Source of the DNA: Planctomycetia bacterium
Lineage (GTDB): Bacteria; Planctomycetota; Planctomycetia; Pirellulales; Thermoguttaceae
Direction of reading: 5' to 3'
Assembly: GCA_030537455.1 (NCBI GenBank)
Contig: JAUNMR010000013.1
Location: 35,540 to 84,252 of the forward strand
DNA: 48,713 nt
The first letter of the stretch is position 1. Each line of letters begins with the position of its first letter. The translations under genes were made by a program, and so were the position numbers. Below the pieces are notes generated by a model. It was not told the DNA's origin. It saw nothing but the letters and a program-made list of their open reading frames with translations, and ran no database searches. This document shows, one piece after another, positions 1 through 9,600 of the stretch.

Positions 1-50
1 CATGTGCCACGCGAGGTTAAATAACGCGACGTGGCGACGTTGATAACGCC

Positions 51-2207
51 TTATTTCTTCGGAGTTGTGTAGAAGAGAATGAAGGAGTACATATCGACGG
101 CTTCTTCGATGATTTTCGCTGTAGGCTTACCGGCGCCGTGACCGGCCTTTGATTCAATTCGAATAATAACCGGGGTTTCCTTGGAGGCGTTCGCCTGGAG
201 CGTCGCAGCGAACTTCATGGAGTGAGCGGGCACGACGCGGTCGTCGTGGTCGGACGTCATGACCATTGTGGCGGGATAGCGCACGTCGGGCTTAACGTTG
301 TGCAAGGGGGAATATTTTAAGAGATATTCGAACATCTCTTTGCTCTCTTCGCTTGTTCCGTAGTCGGTCGCCCAAGCCCAGCCGATGGTGAATTTGTGAT
401 ATCGGAGCATGTCGAGCACGCCGACTTGCGGCACGGCGGCGGCAAAGAGCTCGGGGCGTTGCGTAAGTGTCGCGCCCACGAGTAGACCGCCGTTGGAACC
501 GCCGTTGATCGCGAGCGTTTCATTAGAGGCATAGCCGTTCTTAATGAGGAATTCTGCAGCGGAAATGAAGTCGTCAAAGACGTTCTGTTTCTGTAGTTTG
601 GTTCCGTCTTTGTGCCACTGTTCCCCGTATTCTCCGCCGCCGCGTAGGATTGCGACCGCGTAGATTCCGTCGTGATTCAGGTAAGGAATACGCGTCGGCT
701 TAAAGGACGGCTTCATACTAATATTGAATCCGCCGTAACCGTAAAGAATCGTGGAATGAGGTTGGTCGAGCGGTAGATCTTTACGATAAGTAATGAAGAT
801 CGGCGCTTTGACGTCGTCGGTACTTTCGTACCAAAGTCTTTGTGTGACATAATCTTCGGGATTGAAGCTGGTCTGAGGCTTCCAATATAGTTCACTTGCG
901 CCGGTCTTAACGTCACAGCGGTAGACGGTCGAAGGATAGACAAAGGAGGTAAAGGTATAGAAGAGCTCGTCTGAACCCTTCTTGGCGGACAGACCGACCA
1001 CGCCGAGGGTCGGTAGTTCGATTTGACCGAGTTCTTTACCGTTGTAATCGTAGAAGAGGCACTTGTCGGCGGCGTCTTCCAGTAGCACGGCGATAAGTCG
1101 ATCGGCGACAGGCGTAACGCTTTCCAGTAGTACGTTCGATTCAGGGATAACGTCCTTCCAGTTGTTCGGCGTCGGATCTTCGGGATCAACGCTGACGAGT
1201 CGGCGTTTGGGCGCTTGGTAGTCGGTCAGTAGGTAGAAGAGATCGTCCTGCACGGCGACCACGCCGGTTTCAGCGTCGAAATCGGGGTAAAGAGTTTGCC
1301 ACTGGAGTTTATCGAGTTCGGCGTCGTCCGTGAGCTTGGCGAAGAGCACGCGCGCGCCGTAGGTCGACTCGTTCTGATAGACAAAGAGCCAGTTTTCGTC
1401 GTCGTCGACGTCGCCGGTACAGTTGCGCGAGGGATTGTCGCGATCTTCAAAGACCAGTACGTCTTGGTCTTGAGATTGTCCTAGTTTGTGATAGTAAATC
1501 TTTTGATATTCGTTTTTAGCGGTGAGTTCTTGTCCCTTGGGCGGGGCGTCGTAGCGGCTGTAGAAGAAACCGTCGTGGAACCATGCGATTTCAGTGAACT
1601 TGGCCCATTCGATGTGATCGCAAGTGTGTTTGCCGGTCTCCAGGTCGATCACGTAGATATCGCGCCAGTCCGAGCCGCTCGTGGAGGTCGAGTAAGCGTA
1701 GTAACGACCGTTCTTAGAGATCGCAATGGAGCTGAGCGCGACAGTTCCGTCGTCCGAGAGTTCGTTCGGATCGAGAATGAGCGTTTCCTCGCCGTCGAGC
1801 GAGGTCTTGTAGTACTGAACCGATTGATTCTGCAGACCAGAATTTTTGGAGAAGAAGTATCGTTCTCCACGCTTATAGGGCGCGCTCTGCTTGGCGTAGT
1901 CGTAGCATTCGGTCATTTCCTTGCGCAACGATTCACGCAGTGGGATTTTGTCCAGGAGCGAGTAGGTCAGTTCGTTTTCCGCTTGGATCCATTTTTCAAG
2001 TTCGGGCGTTTTCTCTACTTCCATCCATCGGTAGGGGTCGTGTACCTTTGTTCCGAAGTAATCGTCAATTTGATCGCATTTTATCGCGTCGGGGTAGTTC
2101 AATTTTTCAGTCTCTTGCGCGCGGAGCGTAGCGGCGCCGACACACAGAATCAGCGTCGCAATAAGCGCGCGCGTTACGTGGAATGATCTTAACGCTATAG
2201 ACGTCAT
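51..2207 (-). CDS. Exported prolyl oligopeptidase (S9A family)
   Basis: A serine peptidase that cleaves after proline in short peptides, probably outside the cytoplasm. The 718-residue length fits the S9A family. Residues 1-30 form a signal peptide (basic start, hydrophobic core, AxA-like site before QETEK). The beta-propeller N-terminal half begins with the family sequence DPYRWME. The C-terminal alpha/beta-hydrolase domain carries the nucleophile in GGSNGG (Ser571), the acid in SDHDDRV (about 653-656) and the base His690 in AGHGAG, so the triad is complete. ATG at 2207 is the only start that includes the signal peptide. It lies 120 bp downstream of the LamG-BNR gene on the same strand, so co-transcription is possible. 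The family assignment is firm; export is inferred from the signal peptide. Confidence 0.95.
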   Translation of the reverse strand: MTSIALRSFHVTRALIATLILCVGAATLRAQETEKLNYPDAIKCDQIDDYFGTKVHDPYRWMEVEKTPELEKWIQAENELTYSLLDKIPLRESLRKEMTECYDYAKQSAPYKRGERYFFSKNSGLQNQSVQYYKTSLDGEETLILDPNELSDDGTVALSSIAISKNGRYYAYSTSTSGSDWRDIYVIDLETGKHTCDHIEWAKFTEIAWFHDGFFYSRYDAPPKGQELTAKNEYQKIYYHKLGQSQDQDVLVFEDRDNPSRNCTGDVDDDENWLFVYQNESTYGARVLFAKLTDDAELDKLQWQTLYPDFDAETGVVAVQDDLFYLLTDYQAPKRRLVSVDPEDPTPNNWKDVIPESNVLLESVTPVADRLIAVLLEDAADKCLFYDYNGKELGQIELPTLGVVGLSAKKGSDELFYTFTSFVYPSTVYRCDVKTGASELYWKPQTSFNPEDYVTQRLWYESTDDVKAPIFITYRKDLPLDQPHSTILYGYGGFNISMKPSFKPTRIPYLNHDGIYAVAILRGGGEYGEQWHKDGTKLQKQNVFDDFISAAEFLIKNGYASNETLAINGGSNGGLLVGATLTQRPELFAAAVPQVGVLDMLRYHKFTIGWAWATDYGTSEESKEMFEYLLKYSPLHNVKPDVRYPATMVMTSDHDDRVVPAHSMKFAATLQANASKETPVIIRIESKAGHGAGKPTAKIIEEAVDMYSFILFYTTPKK

Positions 2208-2327
2208 AGTAGCTTTTGTATTTGTTATTGAAAGAGATAGCGCACAATCACGCGAGCGCCAAGCGCAGATTGACTTGACGCTCTGCCGGGAGTATGCGCT
2301 AATACATGTTGAGGTTACATTAATCTT

Positions 2328-4505
2328 TTAGTCTTTAATGAGCGAGGGCGCTTGTCGCAAAAGAATAGGTTCCTGCCAGTCCTCGTCCATATGTCTTGGC
2401 AACGCGTAAACGCGACCGTCCTTGGTGGAGAAGAGGAGATTGGAGAGGGACTTTTCACGACCGTTTCCTTCGGCCCAGAGCGCATAGAACCCGGGGTTCG
2501 CGTCGATGGTACGGCGCGGGAAGCACTGATTGAGTTCGCTGTTTTCGGTGAGTTGGAATTCCTTTGTCCAGGAATCGCCATTGTCAAAGCTGACCCATTG
2601 AGAAATTTCACCGCCGGTGTTGTACGCTTGTGGACCGTCTTCAAAGGAACCGACCATACGAATGACGCCGTTGTGTGCTTCTTCCATGTAGAACATGGCG
2701 TATTCGTAGTTATTGTCGACGTGACAGACGTCGGAATATTTCCAAGTATCGCCGGTCCAATGTGCGACGCGGAACTGTCGTGGTTCCGATTCCGGACCGG
2801 ACTCAAAACCTTTACTGGTAACGTATCCGATGATCGGATTACCGGCGGCGTCGTACGCTAGATCCGTAATGTAGACGTTGAGGTTTTCATTTTCGTAGTT
2901 TCGTACCAACGCCACATTATTGGAGTTCAGGAGCGGAGTTTCCACGGGGGCGCCGACGACCGAATGCCAAGTTTTTCCGAGGTCGGTCGACTCGATATAG
3001 TAGAGGTTCGTTCTCCAGTTGAGACCGACGCCACGATTTCCTTTCGCGACCGCGGGGTGATAATTAAACGCGGATCCAATTTTAACAAGGGGTCGACCGT
3101 TTTCATCTTTTTTCTCGGGGTCGACGTGGACACGCGAGTTCTGATAGTGACCGATTTCAATAGCCGCCAAGGGGTTCCATTCTCCCCAGTCGACGCCGTT
3201 GGGACTGGTCATGAGCGCAAGTATACGTTGCGCCTTTGTTTCGGGGTCGAAATCACGAACCAGCGCGCGGTCGTAGGTGGTAAAGAACGTAATAAAGCCG
3301 TACTCGGGCACGTTCCATGCCTGAACGTATGAGAAATTGTTCATGGGCACGGTTTGACCGTTCAGTAGTTTGGTCGGTTGCACGAGTTGGAACTCGTCAA
3401 TATCGTAGGGACGCACGCTTTTGTGGACGAAGGACGGACGTCCGACGCCGTGCGAGGTGGAGAAGACCCAGACGTAACCTTGTGCATCCATCGACATAAC
3501 GGGGTTGTCATGCGCGTCGTCAGTTTTTTTATCAACGAGGATAGTGGGTCGCGAGACTTTACCGGTTTTGTGGTCAAAGACTCCGACTTCGTGCCATAGC
3601 GTATTCTCCTGGGGGTCTGTTCCACCATAGCAGAAGAAGGTCTTGTCGACTTCCGGACGATAGATCGCAAAGGGGTAGTGATTTGCGGGATAGACCGCCA
3701 TACCGCCGGAGTATTTATAGACATATTCGTTTTCTAACTTCTGGTTATAATACCAGATACCGCGATATCCGTCGTCCTTCTGATTCAGGAGGTTCACCTG
3801 GACTCTACGTTTGGCGTTGAATTCAGGATTCTGCGCGATTAATTGCGCGCCGTCTTCGGTCAGTGCGTTCCACTGCGCTAGTAGCGCGTCGCTAACGCTC
3901 TGGGCGCCGTCGTTATAGAGCGTCGTTACTTCCTCGGCGCTGAGCGCTCGCGACCACATCGCCAGATCGGCGGCTTGACCGTTGAGCGCACGATAGGCGT
4001 CGGTCTGTGCGGCGCCTAGCATGAGCGTCTTGCCGTCAAAAGCCGTGGGCTCTAGCGTTGTGACGAAGGGCGTTTCATTTTCGAGTTTACCGTTGCAGTA
4101 GACGCGTATCGTTTGACCGTCGTAAGTACCGCAGTAATGAGTCCATTGATCCTGTTGAGGCGGTTTCGCCAGCGCAAAGGCATAGGTCTTTCCAGACGTA
4201 TGACTTACGAGCATGCGCACCGCTTGGTTGTAATAGTAGAAGGTGAAGAACTCAGAAGGTTGTCCGATTCCTAAAAACCCTTGGGATTCATTGAGATCGG
4301 AAAGCTTAACCCAAGCGGCGACGGAGAACGCTTGCGTTGTTACGGCGCTCTTGGGTAGTTCAAGTTCGTAAGCGGTTTTGCCGTCGAACTGTACAGCGTC
4401 GGTCGGTTCGATCGCGCACAGGCGCGTGACGCTGAGCGTCATGCTGGTCGTTAGCGCTACCAAAAGCGCGAAGGCGCTTATTCTATTGAAAATCGAGCGA
4501 GTCAT
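2328..4505 (-). CDS. Exported LamG-BNR protein (sialidase-like propeller)
   Basis: A 725-residue secreted protein. Residues 1-31 look like a signal peptide ending near LCA. Residues about 37-210 form a LamG / concanavalin-A-like jelly roll (FSVAAWVKL, HYCGTYDGQTIRVYCNGKLE, LADLAMWSRALSAEEV). The rest matches the BNR_4 type of six-bladed propeller (GYRGIWYYNQ near 245, then FCYGGTD, DDAHDNP, DNGDSWTKEF). Such proteins usually bind or cut glycans, and LamG often helps substrate binding. I see no residue set proving a catalytic activity, so the substrate is unknown. It sits between the oxidoreductase and the oligopeptidase on the same strand, which suggests a small exported-degradation cluster. 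Family call is good; enzymatic role is inference. Confidence 0.85.
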   Translation of the reverse strand: MTRSIFNRISAFALLVALTTSMTLSVTRLCAIEPTDAVQFDGKTAYELELPKSAVTTQAFSVAAWVKLSDLNESQGFLGIGQPSEFFTFYYYNQAVRMLVSHTSGKTYAFALAKPPQQDQWTHYCGTYDGQTIRVYCNGKLENETPFVTTLEPTAFDGKTLMLGAAQTDAYRALNGQAADLAMWSRALSAEEVTTLYNDGAQSVSDALLAQWNALTEDGAQLIAQNPEFNAKRRVQVNLLNQKDDGYRGIWYYNQKLENEYVYKYSGGMAVYPANHYPFAIYRPEVDKTFFCYGGTDPQENTLWHEVGVFDHKTGKVSRPTILVDKKTDDAHDNPVMSMDAQGYVWVFSTSHGVGRPSFVHKSVRPYDIDEFQLVQPTKLLNGQTVPMNNFSYVQAWNVPEYGFITFFTTYDRALVRDFDPETKAQRILALMTSPNGVDWGEWNPLAAIEIGHYQNSRVHVDPEKKDENGRPLVKIGSAFNYHPAVAKGNRGVGLNWRTNLYYIESTDLGKTWHSVVGAPVETPLLNSNNVALVRNYENENLNVYITDLAYDAAGNPIIGYVTSKGFESGPESEPRQFRVAHWTGDTWKYSDVCHVDNNYEYAMFYMEEAHNGVIRMVGSFEDGPQAYNTGGEISQWVSFDNGDSWTKEFQLTENSELNQCFPRRTIDANPGFYALWAEGNGREKSLSNLLFSTKDGRVYALPRHMDEDWQEPILLRQAPSLIKD

Positions 4506-4626
4506 TTTAACCTGCTGGGGGAGGAAGGGTTGACCGCCTCGTGCGGTGAGACAAAGCGCGACGTCACACGTATATCGCGGGACGTCAACGGGTGTTAAGT
4601 ATCATGGAAGAAGGTCTTTGCATTGT

Positions 4627-5910
4627 CTACGCGGTCGGCAGTTCGTAGCCCTTACGACGCGGACGGTCGACGTAGGTATTGGCTTCGTCGTCGTCGATAA
4701 ACAGTTCCTTTGCGGGATCCCAACGCAACGGACGATTGAGAATACGCGTGATATTGACCAGATGGCAGACGGTAATACTGCGGTGCCCAATTTCGACGTC
4801 GGCGTGCGGTAGTTCTCGCGAGGTCATGCAGTCGAAGAAGTTCTCAATGTGTGGTCGTGCGATCCAGGTGGGACCCTCCGGGGGATCGGCTTCCGGGGCG
4901 TCGGCAATGAGCTCTTGAGGATTGGCCTTGAGGTTATTGCGGTTGATTTCCAGATTGCCCTTTTCGCAACGGAAGATGGCGCCGCCCATGGGGCCCTTGC
5001 CCGGATCGAGCTCAAAGCGAACTTCCACGCCGTTGGCATATTTCACCGCGACAGCGCCGTTGTCCGAGGACATGGGGGCGGTCGCGACCGGTCCGGTATT
5101 GTCAGCGCCAAGCGCCCATTGGATTTGGTCGACGCCGTGCGCGCCCCAGTTTGTCATTTCACCGCCGGCGTATTCGCGCCACATCATCCATCCCAGGAGC
5201 ATAGAGTTGAATTTGCGATACTGCGTGGGACCTTGCCAAGCGTCCCAGTTGAAACCCTCGGGAATCGGTTGTTCTTCATAGTCTTCGGGAATATTCGGGC
5301 AGAACGGGTAGTTACACGCTTGCACGAGTTTGATTTTGCCGAGTTTCCCTTCGCGGATCATACGGCAACCGTATTCGTTCAGGCGCATGGAGCGTTGTTG
5401 TGATCCGACTTGGAGGATCTGCTTGGACTTACGAACGATATTAACGAGCTGTCGTCCCTCGGCAATATAGGTAGTGAGCGCTTTTTCGGCGTAGACGTCG
5501 TGACCGCTGAGTACGGCGCGCGCCGCGGCCAGAGTGCGGCAGTGATCTTGCGTGACGACAAAGACGGCGTCGAGTTTTTCATTGTCGTAAAGTTCGACGT
5601 CGGAATTATAGACGTTCCAATCTTTTCCTTCGGGAATTAGTCCTGAGGCGTGCTTTTCAGCGACACAATCGAGAGCCTTTTGTCGCCAGAAGTCGGCAAC
5701 GGCAACGATTTGCGCGCGCTCACGCGGAATGTGTTCCATGAGTTGTCGTGCACGCATGCCTGTGCCGACGAACCCGACGATAATACGGTCGTTAGCGCCG
5801 ACGCGACCGGCTTGCGCCAGCGCGCTACGACTGATCAGCTCTGGGGAGGCGATAAGACCCAACGCGGCGGCAGACGTGGTCTTTAAGAAGGATCTACGAG
5901 TATTATTCAT
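4627..5910 (-). CDS. Gfo/Idh/MocA family oxidoreductase with TAT signal
   Basis: A 427-residue NAD(P)-dependent sugar or inositol dehydrogenase-type protein. The N-terminus has a twin-arginine motif (TRRSFLKTT) and a hydrophobic stretch, so it is probably exported already folded with its cofactor. The Rossmann fold follows (IIVGFVGTGMRARQ, near 43-56). The usual EKP motif near 140 reads EKAL. The C-terminal part (GAHGVDQIQWALG, then ITVCHLVNITRILNRPLRWDP) is typical of the large planctomycete expansion of this family. Substrate cannot be predicted. It is the upstream gene of a same-strand trio with the LamG-BNR protein and the oligopeptidase. Confidence 0.92.
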   Translation of the reverse strand: MNNTRRSFLKTTSAAALGLIASPELISRSALAQAGRVGANDRIIVGFVGTGMRARQLMEHIPRERAQIVAVADFWRQKALDCVAEKHASGLIPEGKDWNVYNSDVELYDNEKLDAVFVVTQDHCRTLAAARAVLSGHDVYAEKALTTYIAEGRQLVNIVRKSKQILQVGSQQRSMRLNEYGCRMIREGKLGKIKLVQACNYPFCPNIPEDYEEQPIPEGFNWDAWQGPTQYRKFNSMLLGWMMWREYAGGEMTNWGAHGVDQIQWALGADNTGPVATAPMSSDNGAVAVKYANGVEVRFELDPGKGPMGGAIFRCEKGNLEINRNNLKANPQELIADAPEADPPEGPTWIARPHIENFFDCMTSRELPHADVEIGHRSITVCHLVNITRILNRPLRWDPAKELFIDDDEANTYVDRPRRKGYELPTA

Positions 5911-6214
5911 GTGGATAATTCCTTTGCGCGAAACTTGCGCCGCGCCTTTACTTTATGGGGTAATACGAATGATTCACAGTTATGCGCACGCAAGGGGGGA
6001 TAACGAGGCGTTGTAGCTAACGCTCGCTCAGACGCCGAAACTTTTCACAATTGTAAGGGCGGCATAACGCTAAATCAAGAGAAGTTTCTGAGAATACTTA
6101 ACTTTTAAGGCGCTGGTCTGTGTCCAGGTAGGACGTCATATGGGTAATCTGACGAGGAGAAAGGGCGTTTTTTGTAGAAATTTTTCTAAAAAACACGCGA
6201 ATCGGAAGATCTAT

Positions 6215-6236
6215 GAAACTTAACAAATTAAGTTTC
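6215..6236. promoter_or_regulatory. Perfect 9-bp inverted repeat, possible operator
   Basis: GAAACTTAA and TTAAGTTTC are separated by CAAA. A TATAAT box starts four bases further on, at 6240, so a protein bound here would cover the region just upstream of that -10 box. No good -35 hexamer is visible for it. Operator function is inference. Confidence 0.4.
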
Positions 6237-6307
6237 GTCTATAATTAGCGCGTATAGGTCTCTTGCCTAATGTACGCGGTTGCTTTTATTTTAGCGCGAT
6301 TAAGCGC

Positions 6308-6335
6308 TTGACGCCTACGCTTGCGCGCTTATAAT
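6308..6335 (+). promoter_or_regulatory. Sigma70-like promoter upstream of repeat-protein gene
   Basis: TTGACG (6308-6313), a 16-bp spacer and TATAAT (6330-6335). Transcription would start near 6342, giving an unusually long leader before the ATG at 6691. Confidence 0.55.
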
Positions 6336-6582
6336 TGCATAAAATTCATTTGGTGACGCGACAGTTTTTCGACGCGCCATAGCGGAAATAACCTCGTGTT
6401 TTTATTTCGTAGGTTTTGTTTCACCGATAGTACTCGTTGGTTTCGGTTAATCGGTTTAATCGCTTAGACTATTATCGACGACGCCTAAGTACTTTTTTAC
6501 AGTCATAATTCGGTTGTAAAGCAAACGCTATGCTGTTGTTTAACGCCTTCTCGCTTGTCTGTGTCGCCTACGCTCCTGACCT

Positions 6583-6605
6583 TAACGTTCTGAGATAGAA
6601 CGTTA
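6583..6605 (+). promoter_or_regulatory. Leader stem-loop before repeat-protein gene
   Basis: TAACGTTCT and AGAACGTTA form a perfect 9-bp stem with loop GAGAT, followed by the pyrimidine stretch ATTTCCTCCTT. It lies 85 bases before the start codon. It could be an attenuator, a protein-binding hairpin or a DNA operator; the U-tract is weak for a terminator. Confidence 0.4.
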
Positions 6606-6690
6606 TTTCCTCCTTAACTTTACGACTCACTTTTAGATTAAGCGCCAATATTTTTTAATTGCGTGTTTAAGATAATTACCAAAGAGAACT

Positions 6691-9600
6691 ATGAGCCATT
6701 ATAACGAAGACGATTACTCTGATTCGACGTACCGTCGCGGTCGCGACGACTATCGTCGTAATTATCGCGAACCTAATTCCTCGCGAAGTCAACGTTACGC
6801 ACGCGATTCTGAACGTTTTAACGCCTCAGAAGGGTCGGACGCCTATGTCGAACCCTCGCAGGACGAATCGCACGATTGGCAGGAGTATGAAGAATACTCC
6901 CAGGAGCGCGACGCCGTACAAGATCGCGATTATGACGAGGAGCAGTATACGAAGTATAACCGCCCTAATCCCTACCATTTCCCATTGAAGAATGTCATCG
7001 ACGCGGTCAACGACCTTCTGAATACGAAATATCCCCACAAGGCGCTTAATACCAAGAGTCAATTCGACGAATTTCACCATCTGCTGATTGAACGCGTGCC
7101 GGAACCCACGCGCGCCTTTACCGATCGTCAACTCAAATCGTATCTGTTTTACGCCGGCGTGACGCTATTGGGTCACCTGGCGCCGCGTTCGGAACGCCCC
7201 AATGCCGTTGCGCTCGATTCCGACCAGGATAATTCCGCAGACAATTCCTCCGAGGCTATCGACGACGACGATTCGGAACTAATTGTCGATCCGACCAGCG
7301 TCGTTACGTCGTCAGACGGCGAGACGACGCCCGCGGCGTCCGGTAGTCGATCCTTTGCCGAAGAGTACGAATCCTATGAGCCGGTGGATATGCACCCTGG
7401 ATTCAGTGTCGACGGCGATGATTCCCACGAAGAAGCTCACGTGGAGGAAGCGAACGCCACACAGACGTCGCCGCGCCAGCTTGAACTTTTTGACGTGCAC
7501 TCGCCCGCGTTGCGTCCCGATACACGTCGCAAGAACAACGAACCGATTCAGGCGCGCGCGTCCAGCGCTACAGAGGAGGCAGAAGAGCCGTCCCTGGCGG
7601 AGGCGCAAAGCGTTGCACGCGATGTTATTCACCTATATTTCCCTTCGAACGTGATCCATCCCGGCGTGGAGTTCGCCGAGTTTCGTCGCTTTATGGAACT
7701 GAATTTTCCCGGCAAGAGACTCACTGACGACAGACTCAAGCAGTACGTCAGCTACGCCGGCGCCTCCGTTGCGTCCATTGGAACCGACGACGTTACGCAA
7801 GTCAATCAGCAGAGCGTTACGCGTTCGGTTTATGTCAAGATTGCCAATCACGTTCTGTCCACGACGTTTCCTGATACGCTCTTCCTTCCCGATCTTTCAG
7901 ACTTCCGTCGTTTCCGTATTCGATTTGAACAGGAAGCGGGCGACGCAGAGCGTTTGACAGACGACGAACTTAAAGAAATCTTTCTCGCCGCAGGCGGTCG
8001 GTTCTATGAGGAGGTCGCGCCAGTGAAGCCGCAGCGCAAATTAGTGCGTAGCGTGCTAATTCGTAAAGTTCTTCAGGAACATTTCCCCGCTGGTTTAGAT
8101 CCAAAATCGTCCGAGGATCTCCTCGCGTTCCGTAAGTTTGCCGCAGAACTTGGAACCGAATTCGATCAGCCCGAGGATAAACTTGTCACGATCATTCGCC
8201 GTTGCTCCTTCACGTTCCACGATAAATTATACTCCGTGAGCGACGATAATCGTCGTCGCGTCAAAGATTCGATCGTTGCGCCCTTTACAGTTGGCGCTCG
8301 TGTCATTTATTATCAAAAGCTTTACGCTAAGAACGGCTGGTTCTCGCGTAAGATCGAGGATAACGCGGATCTGTTCGTCTATCTGGTCGCTGACAGTTTC
8401 CCCGAGTATCGTTTCTATCCTCACTTTATGCTCTCGGAAGACGCTCTTCTTCCGTCCGGGTTTGAGTTCCTTTTGGTTAAATCGGAAATCGAACGTGTTT
8501 GGGGCAATTTGCCCGTGATTACCGGGGAGGAACTTGCCTCACGTCTGTTTGTCCCGCAGGAATTGATCGAATGGGTTCTCGCGTACGATACTTCAACCTA
8601 TGTCGTTAAAGACAATGGGTTTGCGCGAAAGCCTAATAGTTCTGAGCTCACAGCTGCGGAACTTAAGACGCTCAACGCACAGTTCGTTGAAGCGTTTGCA
8701 CGTGTTCCTAGCGATTATCGGAGCGTCTCCGGCTCGGAATTTGCCTTGCGACTCAATGGCGAAGAAGTCGAGTCGAAGGACGAGGAATCGAACGACGATA
8801 GCGAGGCGGAGCCTGTGGTTAAGCGACGTTATGCACGACGTGCGAAGGCGTCGTTAGAGGACAATTCGCCCAGTGAGGTTGCGAACGACACAGTAGCCAC
8901 GCAGCCGGAGGAGGCGCCGGTCGAGTCCCAACCTCGTCGTCGAGGTCGTCCTAAGGGTTCAACTAAGGGTTCAAGCGTCGCCAAGTCGTCCTCGTTGACA
9001 AAATCGACCGGACGCGCTTCGCGACGAAAGACTTCTGACACATCGGACGAACAAGTCTCGGATGAAACGAGAAGTATGATCGCGCAGAACCCCGAAATCG
9101 GTCAGATGATCGCGCGCGTGCTTGCAAGGTCTTTCCCTGAGGGATTCGATTTGAGTTCCTCGACCGAATTGACGAAGTTTAAGCATATTTTGGCTAAGCA
9201 TAACCCGGACTTCAACTGTACCAAGCCGAAATTGTTAGAGCTCGTCAAAGTGGTCGGTTTCCTATGCGAGGGACGGTATTACGTTATCTCAAAGCGTACG
9301 TCGTCGACCATCAAAGAGACGGTCAACGAGTGGTTCCAAAGTGGCAACCTCCTGATCTACTTTGACGTCTTCTTGGCTCGTTTGAACGCTCGCATGGGTT
9401 CCCAAGCGATACCCAACGTTGCGGTTCTTAAGAATCGTTTGCGCAAGTTCTACCCGGATTACTTCTTCCACGAGGATTACTTTGAAGAGAAAGGTCGGCG
9501 TGGTCTGAAGCTTAATCGTAAGGTCTTGAGCGATTTGTGCAATAATTGGGACGGTAGCGTCGCGCGCCGTATCGGCGATTTGCTAGAGTTGATCTATGTT

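Larger units (their letters stand above)
5911..6690. other. 780-bp non-coding gap between divergent genes
   Basis: No convincing gene, tRNA, tmRNA, RNase P or SRP RNA was recognised. The gap is more AT-rich than its surroundings and holds three inverted repeats (about 6168-6194, 6215-6236, 6583-6605), a TATAAT box at 6240-6245 and a better promoter at 6308-6335 pointing towards the repeat-protein gene. If that promoter is used, the mRNA has a leader of about 350 nt. Confidence 0.6.

Noticed and set aside
1488..2186. Long plus-strand frame opposite the prolyl oligopeptidase
   Set aside because: Antisense shadow of a gene with a full catalytic triad and signal peptide; its translation has no family features.
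5911..6690. Possible structural RNA (tmRNA, SRP RNA, RNase P)
   Set aside because: Hallmark conserved sequences of those RNAs were not found; only inverted repeats and promoters are visible.
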